NCBI GenBank assembly: GCA_963789255.1
Contig: CAWBJW010000003.1
Location: 255,793 to 319,792, forward strand
Reading direction: 5' to 3'
Source of the DNA: DATARH01 sp963789255
GTDB taxonomy: Bacteria; Pseudomonadota; Alphaproteobacteria; ATCC43930; CGMCC-115725
Length of the DNA stretch: 64,000 bases
Part shown: positions 35,351 to 44,129 of the stretch, piece after piece
Layout: every line of letters begins with the position of its first letter
Position numbering within the stretch: the stretch's first letter is position 1
Program-made: the position numbers and the translations under genes
Notes under the pieces: model-generated
Databases searched by the model: none
Told to the model about the DNA's origin: nothing
Seen by the model: the letters and a program-made list of their open reading frames with translations, nothing else

Positions 35351-35394
35351 GATATGGCGATTGCACCCGTCGCTTGATAAGGGGCCTTCGCGGC
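35351..35394. repeat. 44-bp direct repeat, copy 2
   Basis: An exact second copy of the 44 bases at 34668-34711, in the same orientation, about 680 bases away. The surrounding gap 35295-35788 (494 bases) holds no gene I can support, only this repeat and the sequence upstream of the aarF fragment. Confidence 0.75.
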
Positions 35395-35788
35395 GCCGGC
35401 TTCGGCCGGAGTGAACCGCGAGGCTCGCGCCGTCGATTTTGCTTGGGAAATAGGGTGACAGTTTACTGAATTCCGTCGCAGGGGTCGCTCGTGCGAGGTC
35501 GATGACGAGGCAGGTCGGCGGGCGATTTCGATGAGGAAGGCCGAATGTGGGCGCGCTTGCCGGCGCTGCAGCGAGGGAGCATTGAAACCCGAACCAAAAT
35601 TCCCTATTTGTTCTCGCCGACGAATGATTGGATGATCATGTGGATTGTGGCGCGTCACCGGCGCGAGCAGGTGCTGAGCGGCGACGGCCTGGCGGCAACC
35701 AAAGCGTGTCTTTCTCCTGTTCCTGCCCAGTATTATCAGGTGGAACAGGCTGACCCGCGCCGCCGGAATAAACGTTAAGGTTGTACCC

Positions 35789-36186
35789 ATGAGCGACGAC
35801 GACAGCTTTACCGGCCGTTTCAGGCGCTATGCCCGGGTCGGCGGCGCGATGGGCGGCCTCGCGGCGCGGCTCGCCGGCGAGCGCTACCTCGGGATGCCGA
35901 TCGATCGCGGGCGCCATGCCGCCGATCTGAAGGCCGCGCTCGGCGGCATCAAGGGGCCGCTGATGAAGGTGGCGCAACTGCTCGCCACGATCCCCGACGC
36001 CTTGCCCGAGGAATATGTCCGCGAGCTGATCCAGCTCCAGGCCAACGCGCCGGCGATGGGCTGGCCGTTTGTCCGCCGCCGCATGACGGGCGAATTGGGG
36101 CCGGACTGGCAGGACCGGTACAGGAGCTTCGAGCACGAGGCGGCGCGCGCCGCCTCGCTCGGCCAGGTGCATCGCGCGACCGCAAC
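35789..36186 (+). pseudogene. AarF/UbiB (ABC1) kinase-like gene, 5' fragment
   Basis: From ATG 35789 the protein reads MSDDDSFTGRFRRYARVGGA, then KGPLMKVAQLLATIPDALPE and FEHEAARAASLGQVHRA, which is the N-terminal ~132 residues of an ABC1-type atypical kinase with its KxxQ-like motif. Just after GQVHRA, where the ATP-binding lysine strand should follow, similarity stops and the DNA becomes antisense transposase. The kinase core is absent. Family members support ubiquinone synthesis or lipid-related phosphorylation, but this piece cannot work. Confidence 0.7.
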
Positions 36187-36189
36187 CGG

Positions 36190-36508
36190 CGGGGGCGACG
36201 ATCGAGGGTCGTTCGGCGGCAGCAGCGGCACGGTCGTGGTCGTCAAAGAGGATCGGGGCCAGACGGCGTCGCATGTGGAATTCGACGTAGTAGGCCAACA
36301 TGCAGAGAAAGACGTGGGCGCGCACCCGCGGCGCCGTCCAATGGAAGACCGGGCGGATTTCCAGATCAATCGTCTTCAGGCAGCGGAAGGCGCGCTCGAC
36401 CTGGGCCAAGGATTTATAGGCACCGACGGTCTGTTCCGCCGTGAGGGCCGCCGACGGCAGGTTGGTGCGGATCACATAGAACCCGTCGAGGCGGGATTCG
36501 CTGGCGAC
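36190..36508 (-). pseudogene. IS1634-like transposase remnant (C-terminal core)
   Basis: Minus-strand frame reading ESRLDGFYVIRTNLPSAALT, VGAYKSLAQVERAFRCLKTI and RVRAHVFLCMLAYYVEFHMR, the typical C-terminal catalytic stretch of IS1634/IS4-like transposases (YKxLxxVExxFRxLK and the glutamate region). It lacks N-terminal and C-terminal portions. It is in frame with the ppk2 fragment on one side and meets the aarF fragment on the other, so it marks a rearrangement scar. Confidence 0.7.
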
Positions 36509-37000
36509 GTAATGGGACCGGTTGAAGCTGCCGATCCGCCCGCGTTCCGGCAGGTCGCGTGTCGTGCGCCAGAGAAAATCGTGTTGCAACTCGGTGGGGC
36601 TGGGATGCTTGACGCTGAAGACTTGGCACCCTTGCGGGTTGACTCCAGACATCACGTGCCTGATCGCGCCGTCTTTCCCAGCGGCATCCATCGCCTGAAA
36701 GATCAACAGGACGGCATAACGGTCGGACGCGTAGTGAAGCTGCTGCATCGCGCTGAGTTGCGCAACGTGGTCTTCCAGAAACTTTTTCTATTGCTTCTTT
36801 GACTTGTACGCCGGATCGATGACCGCCGGCCATTTTTTGAGATCCACCGCATTACCTTCCCCGGCTCGGAAATCATTTGTATTGATTTTTATTTCGATCC
36901 TTTCAGCGGCGCTGCCCACATGACCCGAGTTCGGTTCATCGTCGCGGTACCCTTGCCGTTCGATTGTCTTGAGGGTCACGTGGCTGCCTGCGGCGTCCAT
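36509..37000 (-). pseudogene. ppk2: Polyphosphate kinase 2 (PPK2) N-terminal half with amber codon
   Basis: PPK2 makes or uses polyphosphate to phosphorylate nucleotides. The frame reads GEGNAVDLKKWPAVIDPAYK, then SKKQ, TAG at 36788-36790, then KKFLEDHVAQLSAMQQLHYA, QAMDAAGKDGAIRHVMSGVN (Walker A) and RGRIGSFNRSHY. TAG replaces a residue that is usually Tyr (SKEQYK) and the frame continues cleanly on both sides. Similarity ends at FNRSHY, where the transposase remnant starts, so the second half with Walker B and lid is missing. The start is uncertain: ATG 37000 is possible and overlaps the P-ATPase tail. Confidence 0.75.
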
Positions 37001-40000
37001 CGGACGGTGTCTTGGTTTTGGCCTTGGACTGAGGCTCGGGCGCGGCCTTGGCCTCAGGCGCCTGCGCGGCCTCGTTGGGTTCGCGGGCCTGGGCGATAGC
37101 CGCGGCGATGACCCGCCCGGCATCCTCCGGGTCTTTGACAAGGCCAGCCAGGAGGAGGTCGCCGAGCGTCGTGTTGAGCAGGGTCGCGCCGCCGGTGTGC
37201 TCTTCAGGCTCGGCCTCGGCCTCGGGCTGAGGCTTGGCGGCCGCGTCAGGCTTGGGCGCGGCATTCGCCTCAGGCTGAGGCGTGGCGTCCGCGTCAGGCT
37301 TGGGCTCGGCCTTCGGCTGAGGCGTGGCGTCGGCGTCAGGCTTGGGCTCGGCCTTCGCCTTGGGCTGAGGTGTGGCGTCGGCGTCGGGCCTGGGCTCAGC
37401 TTTGGCTGCAGGCTTGGGTCCGGCTTTGGCTACAAGCTTTGGTTCTGCTTTGGCTTCGGGCTTGGGCATGGCTTTGGCTCCGGGTGCAGGCACGGCTTCG
37501 GGCTTGGTCTGGGCTTTGACGGGATCGAGGATCCGATAGGCGAGCAGCTTCACGGGGTCGGTCACGAGGAACCACGCCAGAGCATAGCCCCAAACGAAGG
37601 CTGCCCAGCCCCAGCCGAGAGGTATCATAAACACCCCATAAACCGCGATCAGGGTCGCCAGCATTTGCGTGCCGAGCACGGCCATCCATAAAATCCGCGC
37701 CGGGCGGATCGACCAGAACGGGCCGCGCGTGCGAGTTTGGAAGATCGTCAGATGCCCGGCCGCCGACAGCATCAAATACATCATCGTCTGCAGATGCGGA
37801 TGGTTGAGGTGAAACACGCGGTCGCCAAGGTAAAACAGGCCGAACGCGGCGATCGGGCCGACCAAGCCCAGCACCGTGGCAATCCCCAGCACGAGGCGCA
37901 TGTTCCACGCCTCGGGCGCGTCCTTGTAATGAACGTTGTCATAGGCGATCGACAGGATGGCGCCGTCGTTGAGCAGCGCCAGCATCACGATCATCACCGC
38001 CGTCAAGGGGTAGAAGTTGAAGACCAGGATCGCCAAGGTCATGAACAACAGCACGCGCAGTGTCTCGGCGATGCGGTATATCGCGTAGCTGTTCATCCGC
38101 TGGAAGATCTTCCGGCTTTCCTTGATCGCGTCGATGATCACCGACAGGCCGGGCGTCATCAGCACGATGGCCGCGGCCGCGCGCGCCGCGTCGGTCGCGC
38201 CGGACACCGCGATGCCGCAATCGGCCTTCTTCAGTGCCGGCGCGTCATTTACCCCGTCGCCGGTCATGCCGACGATGTGGCCGCGCATTTGCAGGTCTTC
38301 GACAATGTGGAACTTGTGTTCGGGGAACACCTGGGCAAAGCCATCGGCGCTTTCGATCGCCTTGGCCACCGCCGGCGTTTTTTGCTGCTTTTCGTCGCCC
38401 AGGGTGGCGGCATCGAGGATGTTTGTGCCCATCCCGAGTTTCTTGGCGGTTTCCTGGGCGATGGCGAGCGCATCGCCGGTCACCATCTTGACCTTCACCC
38501 CCATATGCTGTGCGGTTGCAATCGTTGCCGCTGCATCGTCCCGTGGCGGATCGAACAATGGCAACACACCCAGAAACTGCCATTGACCGTCGCCCTCGGC
38601 CCGCGCCACGCCTAGTGAGCGAAACCCGCGTGCCGCGAATTCGTTGACCGCCTGGTCGACGGCGGACTTGACCTCTCCGGCATTGGCCGACAACGCCAGG
38701 ATCACCTGCGGCGCGCCTTTCGTCACTTTGAACGCTTTTCCGTCCGGGCCCTTGACTTCGGCCTCGGTGCGCTTGTGCACCGGATCGAACGGCTGGAAAT
38801 GGCCAACCTGGTAAGGCTTTAACGCCTGATTGTCCTTCAGGCCGCCCAGCACGGCCAGATCGATCGTGTCGTTATTGTCCGCCCGTGAGGCCAGCGCGCC
38901 GGCGAGGATCACCTGTTCGGCGGGGATGTTGTTTACCCCGAACGGGTCGCCCAAGCTCAGCTTGTTCTGGGTCAGGGTGCCGGTCTTGTCCGCGCACAGC
39001 ACGTTGACGCCCGCCAATTCCTCGATCGCCACCAGCCGGGTCACAATCGCCTTTTTCTGCGCGAGCAGGCGCGCGCCGACCGCCATCGTCACTGATAATA
39101 CGGTCGGCATCGCCACCGGGATCGCCGCCACCGTCAGCACCAGGGCAAACTGCAACGTGGTCAGGATCGGGTCGCCGCGGAAGATCGCGACGGCGACGAT
39201 CGACGCGACCATGACCACCGCCAGCATGATCAGGTAATTGCCGATCTTCAGCACGGCGCGCTGAAAGTGGCTGACGGTCTTCGCCCCCTGCACCAGCTCC
39301 GCGGTCTTGCCGAAATAGGTGTGCGCGCCCGTGGCATAAACCATTGCGCCGATCTCGCCCTGGCGGATGATCGAGCCGGAGAATATCGCCTCGCCGGTTT
39401 TGCGCGTGGCGGGCAGCGACTTTCCGGTCAGCGCGGACTGATCGACCTCCACCGGGTCGCCGTCCAAGAGGCGTGCATCCGCCGGCACGATGTCGCCCAA
39501 ACGGACGCGGATCACGTCGCCCGGCACCAGTTCGCGCGCCGCCGGGGTGACCCACTTCCCGTCGCGTATCACCCGGGCCTTGATCGCCAGCGTCGCCTTC
39601 AGCGCGGCGATGGCGTTGCCGGCCTCGTGCTCTTCCCAAAACCCGACCATGGCATTGGCCACAAGCAGAACCAGGATGATGCCGAAATCCGGCCAATGCC
39701 GGTCCACCGCCGACAAGACCACCGCCACTTCGATCATCCACGGGATCGGACCCCAAAAATAGCTGAGAAATTTCAGGATCTCATTGGTCTTCTTTTCCTC
39801 GATCTCGTTGGGCCCGTATTGGCTGAGCCGTTTCTGGGCCTCGGCCTCGCTGAGGCCGTCTGGCGACGATCCCAATTTCTTCTCGACCTCCGCCAGCGGC
39901 AGAGTTTTTAAATCGTCCTTCACATCGGGTTTCGATCCCGGCTTGGGCGCGGCTTTGGTGTCAGCCTTAGGTTCGACTTTAGCTTCGGGCTTAGAGACCG

Positions 40001-40034
40001 GAGCCTTGGACTGGTCGGCTTTGGGATCCGTCAT
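36936..40034 (-). CDS. Plasma-membrane proton-efflux P-type ATPase (type IIIA) with Pro/Lys/Ala tails
   Basis: A 1032-residue P3A-type H+ pump. The core has the cation-ATPase N-terminal domain (LSEAEAQKRLSQYGPNEIEE), PWMIEVAVVLSAVDRHWPDF, phosphorylation motif DKTGTLTQNK with Asp as the phospho-acceptor, KGAPQVIL, MVTGDALAIAQETAKKLGMG and MTGDGVNDAPALKKADCGIA. The actuator loop reads ALTGKSLPATR where TGES is usual: the dephosphorylating Glu is Lys. The first ~45 residues and the last ~200 are low-complexity Pro/Lys/Ala/Asp. Inside the tail is a compact segment ATLLNTTLGDLLLAGLVKDP. It should use ATP to export protons across the inner membrane if active. Confidence 0.85.
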   Translation of the reverse strand: MTDPKADQSKAPVSKPEAKVEPKADTKAAPKPGSKPDVKDDLKTLPLAEVEKKLGSSPDGLSEAEAQKRLSQYGPNEIEEKKTNEILKFLSYFWGPIPWMIEVAVVLSAVDRHWPDFGIILVLLVANAMVGFWEEHEAGNAIAALKATLAIKARVIRDGKWVTPAARELVPGDVIRVRLGDIVPADARLLDGDPVEVDQSALTGKSLPATRKTGEAIFSGSIIRQGEIGAMVYATGAHTYFGKTAELVQGAKTVSHFQRAVLKIGNYLIMLAVVMVASIVAVAIFRGDPILTTLQFALVLTVAAIPVAMPTVLSVTMAVGARLLAQKKAIVTRLVAIEELAGVNVLCADKTGTLTQNKLSLGDPFGVNNIPAEQVILAGALASRADNNDTIDLAVLGGLKDNQALKPYQVGHFQPFDPVHKRTEAEVKGPDGKAFKVTKGAPQVILALSANAGEVKSAVDQAVNEFAARGFRSLGVARAEGDGQWQFLGVLPLFDPPRDDAAATIATAQHMGVKVKMVTGDALAIAQETAKKLGMGTNILDAATLGDEKQQKTPAVAKAIESADGFAQVFPEHKFHIVEDLQMRGHIVGMTGDGVNDAPALKKADCGIAVSGATDAARAAAAIVLMTPGLSVIIDAIKESRKIFQRMNSYAIYRIAETLRVLLFMTLAILVFNFYPLTAVMIVMLALLNDGAILSIAYDNVHYKDAPEAWNMRLVLGIATVLGLVGPIAAFGLFYLGDRVFHLNHPHLQTMMYLMLSAAGHLTIFQTRTRGPFWSIRPARILWMAVLGTQMLATLIAVYGVFMIPLGWGWAAFVWGYALAWFLVTDPVKLLAYRILDPVKAQTKPEAVPAPGAKAMPKPEAKAEPKLVAKAGPKPAAKAEPRPDADATPQPKAKAEPKPDADATPQPKAEPKPDADATPQPEANAAPKPDAAAKPQPEAEAEPEEHTGGATLLNTTLGDLLLAGLVKDPEDAGRVIAAAIAQAREPNEAAQAPEAKAAPEPQSKAKTKTPSDGRRRQPRDPQDNRTARVPRR
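37203..37520. repeat. Coding tandem repeats in the P-ATPase tail
   Basis: Degenerate repeats of roughly 36-45 bases encoding units such as AEPKPDADATPQP and PKPEAKAEP. On the plus strand they read as GGCTTGGGCTCGGCCTTCG variants with GCGTCAG and GGCGTGGCGTC. They keep the reading frame, so unit number can change without destroying the protein. The product would be an extended, polyproline-like charged tail. Confidence 0.7.
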
Positions 40035-40098
40035 GGCCGTTCTTTCTGTCTATGCTGTGCCGCAGGTTTCGAGTGATGCGGGAAAGACGTAGTGATGC

Positions 40099-41136
40099 TC
40101 AGGTGCTTTCCATCGCGGCAGTGTATTCGCCGCGACGAGCCGCCCGGTTGCAGGCGGCTCGGTGATAAAGAGCTCGCTGCGCCGCCGACACGTGAGCCTC
40201 CTCGCCGCGCCAAATCTCCAAAGCCGGTTGCTGGATCGCGCGGGCGAACGAAAACGCCACCGCCCAGGGCAGGCGCGACTTGAACCTGACATTCATCGCG
40301 TTCAGGCGAGCGGAGGCAAGTTCGCCGGATTGCCCGCCCGACAGGAACGCGATCCCCGGAACGGCAGCAGGGACGGCGCGCAGCAGACACTTCACCGTGG
40401 TGTCGGCCACCTCATCCAACGCTGCTTGCTTGGGGCAAGCCATTCCCGGCAGCACCATGTTGGGCTTCAGGATCATCCCCTCCAGCATCACCCGTTGCGT
40501 GCAAAGCTGGGCAAAGACCGTGCGCAGGACTTCCTCCGTTATCTCGCGGCACTGCTCCAGCGTATGCTCGCCGTCCATCAGCACTTCCGGCTCGACGACC
40601 GGAACCATCCCGGCTTCCTGGCACAATGCGGCGTAGCGGGCCAATGCCTGCGCGTTGGCCTCGACGCAACCCCGGCTGGGAATGCCATCGCCAATGGCGA
40701 TCACCGCCCGCCACTTGGCAAAGCGCGCGCCCATTGCAGAGTATTCCGCGAGGCGGTCGCGCAACCCGTCGAGACCTTCGGTTATTTTTTCTCCAGGGTG
40801 TCCCGCCATGTCCTTGGCGCCGGTATCGACCTTGATGCCGGGTATGATGCCCGCGCCGGCGATGGCCCTGGCGAAAGGCGTGCCGTCCCTCTTCCGCTGG
40901 CGGATCGTCTCGTCGTAGAGGATCGCGCCGCTGATGCACTCGCCGAGACCGGGCGTGGTAGCGATCAATTCCCGATAGGCGCGCCGGGTCTCTTCGGTCT
41001 GAGGAATCCCCAACGCCGCAAACCGTCTGTTGCAGGTTGGCGTGCTTTCATCCATCGCCAGCAGGCCCTTGTCGTCGGCGACCAGCGCCTGGGCGGTGTC
41101 GATAAGATCTTGCGCCGTCACGCGGGGTTGCCCCAC
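40099..41136 (-). CDS. Class I fructose-bisphosphate aldolase
   Basis: A ~345-residue Schiff-base aldolase that splits fructose-1,6-bisphosphate to two triose phosphates. Signature blocks are GLLAMDESTPTCNRRFAALG, the catalytic region VMLEGMILKPNMVLPG with the Schiff-base Lys, and FLSGGQSGELASARLNAMN. It is of the eukaryote-like class I type found in many Proteobacteria. Either GTG 41136 or GTG 41121 may start it; the second overlaps the upstream phosphoketolase stop (GTGA), suggesting coupled translation, and matches the usual family N-terminus better. Confidence 0.88.
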   Translation of the reverse strand: MGQPRVTAQDLIDTAQALVADDKGLLAMDESTPTCNRRFAALGIPQTEETRRAYRELIATTPGLGECISGAILYDETIRQRKRDGTPFARAIAGAGIIPGIKVDTGAKDMAGHPGEKITEGLDGLRDRLAEYSAMGARFAKWRAVIAIGDGIPSRGCVEANAQALARYAALCQEAGMVPVVEPEVLMDGEHTLEQCREITEEVLRTVFAQLCTQRVMLEGMILKPNMVLPGMACPKQAALDEVADTTVKCLLRAVPAAVPGIAFLSGGQSGELASARLNAMNVRFKSRLPWAVAFSFARAIQQPALEIWRGEEAHVSAAQRALYHRAACNRAARRGEYTAAMEST

Positions 41137-41678
41137 TTCCAGTTGCGGATTTCCGGCAGGTCCTGGCCGTGCTTGTCGATGTAATGCTTGTGCTCGATCA
41201 GCTTGTCCTGCATCTCCTGCTTCAGGTATGCCCCCCTGGTGCCCAGATATGGCAGCCGGTCGATCACGTCCTGCACCAGGTGGAAGCGGTCGAGGTCATT
41301 CTGCACCCGCATGTCGAAGGCGGTCGTGATCGTGCCCTCTTCCTTGTAGCCGCGGACGTGGAGGTTGCGGTTGGTGCGGCGGTAGGTCAGCCGGTGGACC
41401 AGCCACGGGTAGCCGTGAAAGCCGAAGATGATGTGCTTATCCTTGGTGAACAACGAATCGTAGTCCGTTTCGTTCAGCCCGTGCGGGTGTTCGCTGGCAG
41501 ACTGCAGCTTCATCAGATCGACGACATTGATCACCCGGATCTTCAGGTCGGGCAGATGCTGGCGCAGGATCGAAACCGCGGCCAATATCTCCAGCGTCGG
41601 CGTGTCGCCGCAACAGGCCATCACCACGTCCGGCTCGGCGTCCCGGTCGTTGCTGGCCCATTGCCAGATGCTTCAACG
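41118..41678 (-). pseudogene. xfp: Phosphoketolase C-terminal domain fragment
   Basis: The frame reads SIWQWASNDRDAEPDVVMAC, CGDTPTLEILAAVSILRQHL, HIIFGFHGYPWLVHRLTYRR, KEEGTITTAFDMRVQNDLDR and ends IRNWKWGNPA at TGA 41118-41120. This is the last ~185 residues of xylulose-5-P/fructose-6-P phosphoketolase, which makes acetyl phosphate. The thiamine-binding ~600-residue N-terminal part is missing, and a TGA precedes SIWQW in frame (about 41678). DNA further upstream (41690-41999) is unrelated and carries inverted IS-like ends. It would normally feed acetate kinase, whose gene lies next to it. Confidence 0.85.
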
Positions 41679-41813
41679 GCTGCGTCCATTCGCGTGACTC
41701 CGTGGGGGCGGCAACAAGGGCGGCGCAATCGATACGCCTCGCAGATCGAGCCGACCCGCCCAAGCTGGGATCACCGGCATGACTTTAGCTGCGGCAAGCT
41801 CGCCGAGAGGAGC

Positions 41814-41877
41814 CTCGGAAACTACTCATCCCCCCGAGCCCTCGGGCGATGTGTCGCGGAGATGCGTAGTTTCCGAG
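41814..41877. repeat. Inverted pair of IS-like termini
   Basis: CTCGGAAACTACTCATC at 41814-41830 faces GATGCGTAGTTTCCGAG at 41861-41877, an inverted repeat with 15 of 17 matching positions. The core CTCGGAAACTACTCA recurs at 52495-52509. Ends of this type belong to IS1634-like elements by my recollection, and a transposase of that kind lies at 36190-36508. So this looks like a leftover of two element ends. The stretch 41679-41999 contains no complete gene. Confidence 0.45.
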
Positions 41878-41999
41878 CCTGCCGCGGTCGCGTTACCGGC
41901 TGCTACGGTTCAGAACATTCGCGTGCCGAAGCACCGGCGCGGTCACGCGAACTCGGGAAGGCCAGCCCGACGCGGGGAGTTCTGGAAGGAGCCTGCCTG

Positions 42000-42285
42000 T
42001 TGCTGATCGCGGGCGATATCGGTGGCACCACAACCCGGCTTGCGCTCGTTTCGCCGGAGCGCGGGCCCCGCAAATTCGTCGCCGAAGAGGAATTCCCCAG
42101 CACCGACTACGAAGGCCTGCAGCCGATCGTCGAGGCGTTCCTGGCCAAGACCGGCGGCCATGCCACCACCGCATGTTTCGATGTGGCCGGCCCGGTGATC
42201 GCCGGGCGGGCGCATCTGACGAACCTGCCATGGGATCTTGAAGAAGCGGCGCTGTGCCGCAGCTTGAGGATTGGGCCGAGATTGA
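42000..42285 (+). pseudogene. Glucokinase 5' fragment
   Basis: Starting at TTG 42000 behind AAGGAG, the frame reads LLIAGDIGGTTTRLALVSPE (phosphate-1 loop DIGGT), EFPSTDYEGLQPIVEAFLA, ACFDVAGPVIAGRAHLTNLP and WDLEEAALCRSLRI. This is the first ~90 residues of a glucokinase/ROK-like hexokinase of the GLK type (PF02685 pattern). At about 42285 similarity stops, exactly where the 3' end of acetate kinase begins on the other strand. The catalytic Asp region is missing, so it cannot be functional. Confidence 0.75.
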
Positions 42286-42289
42286 GTCT

Positions 42290-43485
42290 TACCGGTAACG
42301 GACCTGGCGATCATGAGTTCCTCATCGGTGCGGATGACCCGCACCTTGACCGGACCGGCATCCGACGAGATCAGCGGCGCACTCTTCGCATTGCGCTGCC
42401 GGTCCAGTTCGACGCCGAGAAAGCCGAGACCGTCGCAGATCCGCTCGCGGACGGGCGGTGCGTTTTCGCCGATGCCGCCGGCAAACACCAGCGTGTCCAG
42501 CCCGCCCAACGCCGCCGCGAATGCGCCGATCCATTTCCTGGCCTGGTAGCAGAACAGCGCGACCGCTTCGGCCGCTCGCACGTCTTTGGTCTCGCGGTCG
42601 AGCAGGTCGCGCATGTCGGAACTGGTCTGCGACACGCCGAGCAGCCCCGACTCGTGGTTGACCATTTCCTGGAATTGCGCCGCGCTCATCTGCTCGCTGC
42701 GCGCCAGGTAGGAGACCAGTCCCGGATCCAAATCGCCCGAGCGGCTGCTCATCACCAGTCCCGCCGTCGGCGTGAAGCTCATGCTGGTGTCGATGCTCTT
42801 GCCGTCGTGCACCGCAGCCAGGCTCGCGCCGTTGCCGAGATGGGCAAGGATCACGCGACCCGTCGCTGCTGCCGGATCGCCGAGACGTACGAGTTCCTCC
42901 ATCAGGAATTCATAGGACAAGCCGTGGAAGCCATAGCGGCGAACGCCCGCCGCCTCGTAGCGTCGCGGGATCGGAAGCAGACTGGCGACCCGCGGCATGG
43001 TGCGGTGAAACGCGGTGTCAAAGCACGCCACCTGCGGCAATGCGGGATGGCGCTGGCGGAACGCCTCTATCAACTCGATCTCGAACGGCAGATGCTCCGG
43101 ATCGAAGGGACTGAACCGGCGCAGCTCCTCAATCATTTCCGCGGTGACTCGCTCCGGCTCACTGTAATCCGGCCCGCCATGCACCACTCGGTGGCCCACC
43201 GCGGTCAATCCATCACGTCCGCTGTGCTCCTCGATCCAGTCCATCAGAACGACGACCGCCGCCGTGTGATCCGGCGCCGTCACCCGCCGCGAAAAGTTGT
43301 CTGCCGAGTTCGAGCCTTTGACCCGCAAGGTGGCCTCCGGCAGTCCGATCCGCTCAAGCTCGCCCGCGAGAGCCCGTCGGAGCGCGTCACCGAGCCTCGA
43401 ACAGCGCGAACTTGATGCTCGACGAGCCGCCGTTGATCGTCAGGATGCGCGGGTCAGCGGATTTCACGGCCGACTCCTCCGTCAT
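42290..43485 (-). CDS. ackA: Acetate kinase (one frameshift, 3' end replaced)
   Basis: Converts acetyl phosphate and ADP to acetate and ATP. It starts at ATG 43485 (MTEESAVKSADPRILTINGG), with the phosphate loop NGGSSSIKFALFEA, then after a shift GDALRRALAGELERIGLPEA. Key blocks are GHRVVHGGPDYSEPERV, VACFDTAFHRTMP, RRYGFHGLSYEFL and LAHLGNGASLAAVHDGKSID. The break is at 43387-43390 (one extra C after GAG-GCT). The C-terminus reads VKVRVIRTDEELMIARSV and then passes straight into antisense glucokinase sequence with no stop until 41943, so the native last few residues and stop are gone. The stretch overlaps the HAD gene by 32 bases. Confidence 0.82.
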
Positions 43486-44129
43486 TCTGCAATCCGAGCG
43501 AGGCCAGTTGCGCACACGTAGACCGGTAATCCGTGTGAAGAATGCTGCGAATCCCCAAACCCTCCGCGATCTGAACGAACATCGGGGTGTTTTCGATATA
43601 GACAACCTGCCCGGCCGGCACCTGGGCGATATCCAGCGTCAGCCGAAAGATGTCCGCGTCGGGTTTGCGGACGTGGACAAAGCAGGAGGAAATAAAAAAA
43701 TCGACGATCCCGCCCAGCTTGAACTTTCGAATCCGGTGCGCGTTCAGTTCGCGCGCTTCGTTGCTGACGACGGCGATCTTCAACCCATACCGGACCTTCG
43801 AGCTGAGCGATCAGCTCGATCATCTCCGGGTAAGGTTTCGATTGCGCGAACATGAAGCGGCGAAATTCGGCACGGGTGAACGGCCGCTCTTGGTAGAAGA
43901 CCACCCGACCGAGGTATTCTTTCAGTGTCAGCTTTCCCTCTTCGTAGGTGTCGAAGGTCAGGTGATGCCGATCCTCCATCTCGGCCAAGTCCAGCGAGAA
44001 GTGCGTCGACGCCCGCAAGCGGGCAGAATGATCCCACCCGTTGGTGAGCAGGACGCCGCCAATATCCAGAAACAGGCAGGTGACCGCCGCCGCATTCTGT
44101 ATCGTATTTTCTGGCGTCGAGCGGATCAT
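43454..44129 (-). CDS. HAD-superfamily phosphatase (one frameshift)
   Basis: A HAD subfamily IA hydrolase of about 224 residues. Motif I is CLFLDIGGVLLTNGWD (nucleophile Asp), a cap follows, motif II is VVSNEARELN, motif III Lys is in KLGGIVDFFISSCFVHVRKP, and motif IV is VVYIENTPMFVQIAEGLGI. Such enzymes in these clusters probably remove phosphate from a sugar or carboxylate. The break is at about 43795-43797, where AQLEGPVW should read as K-VRYGLKIAVVSN. Start ATG 44129 overlaps the stop of the phosphorylase (ATGA), so the genes are coupled. Confidence 0.78.

Noticed and set aside
37203..37520. Possible CRISPR-like array of spaced repeats
   Set aside because: Units are degenerate, contiguous, in frame, and encode a Pro/Lys/Ala/Asp tail; no unique spacers.
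41169..43415. A 748-codon + strand frame across phosphoketolase, glucokinase and acetate kinase
   Set aside because: Only the glucokinase piece (42000-42285) is protein-like. The rest is antisense to well-conserved ackA and xfp sequence.
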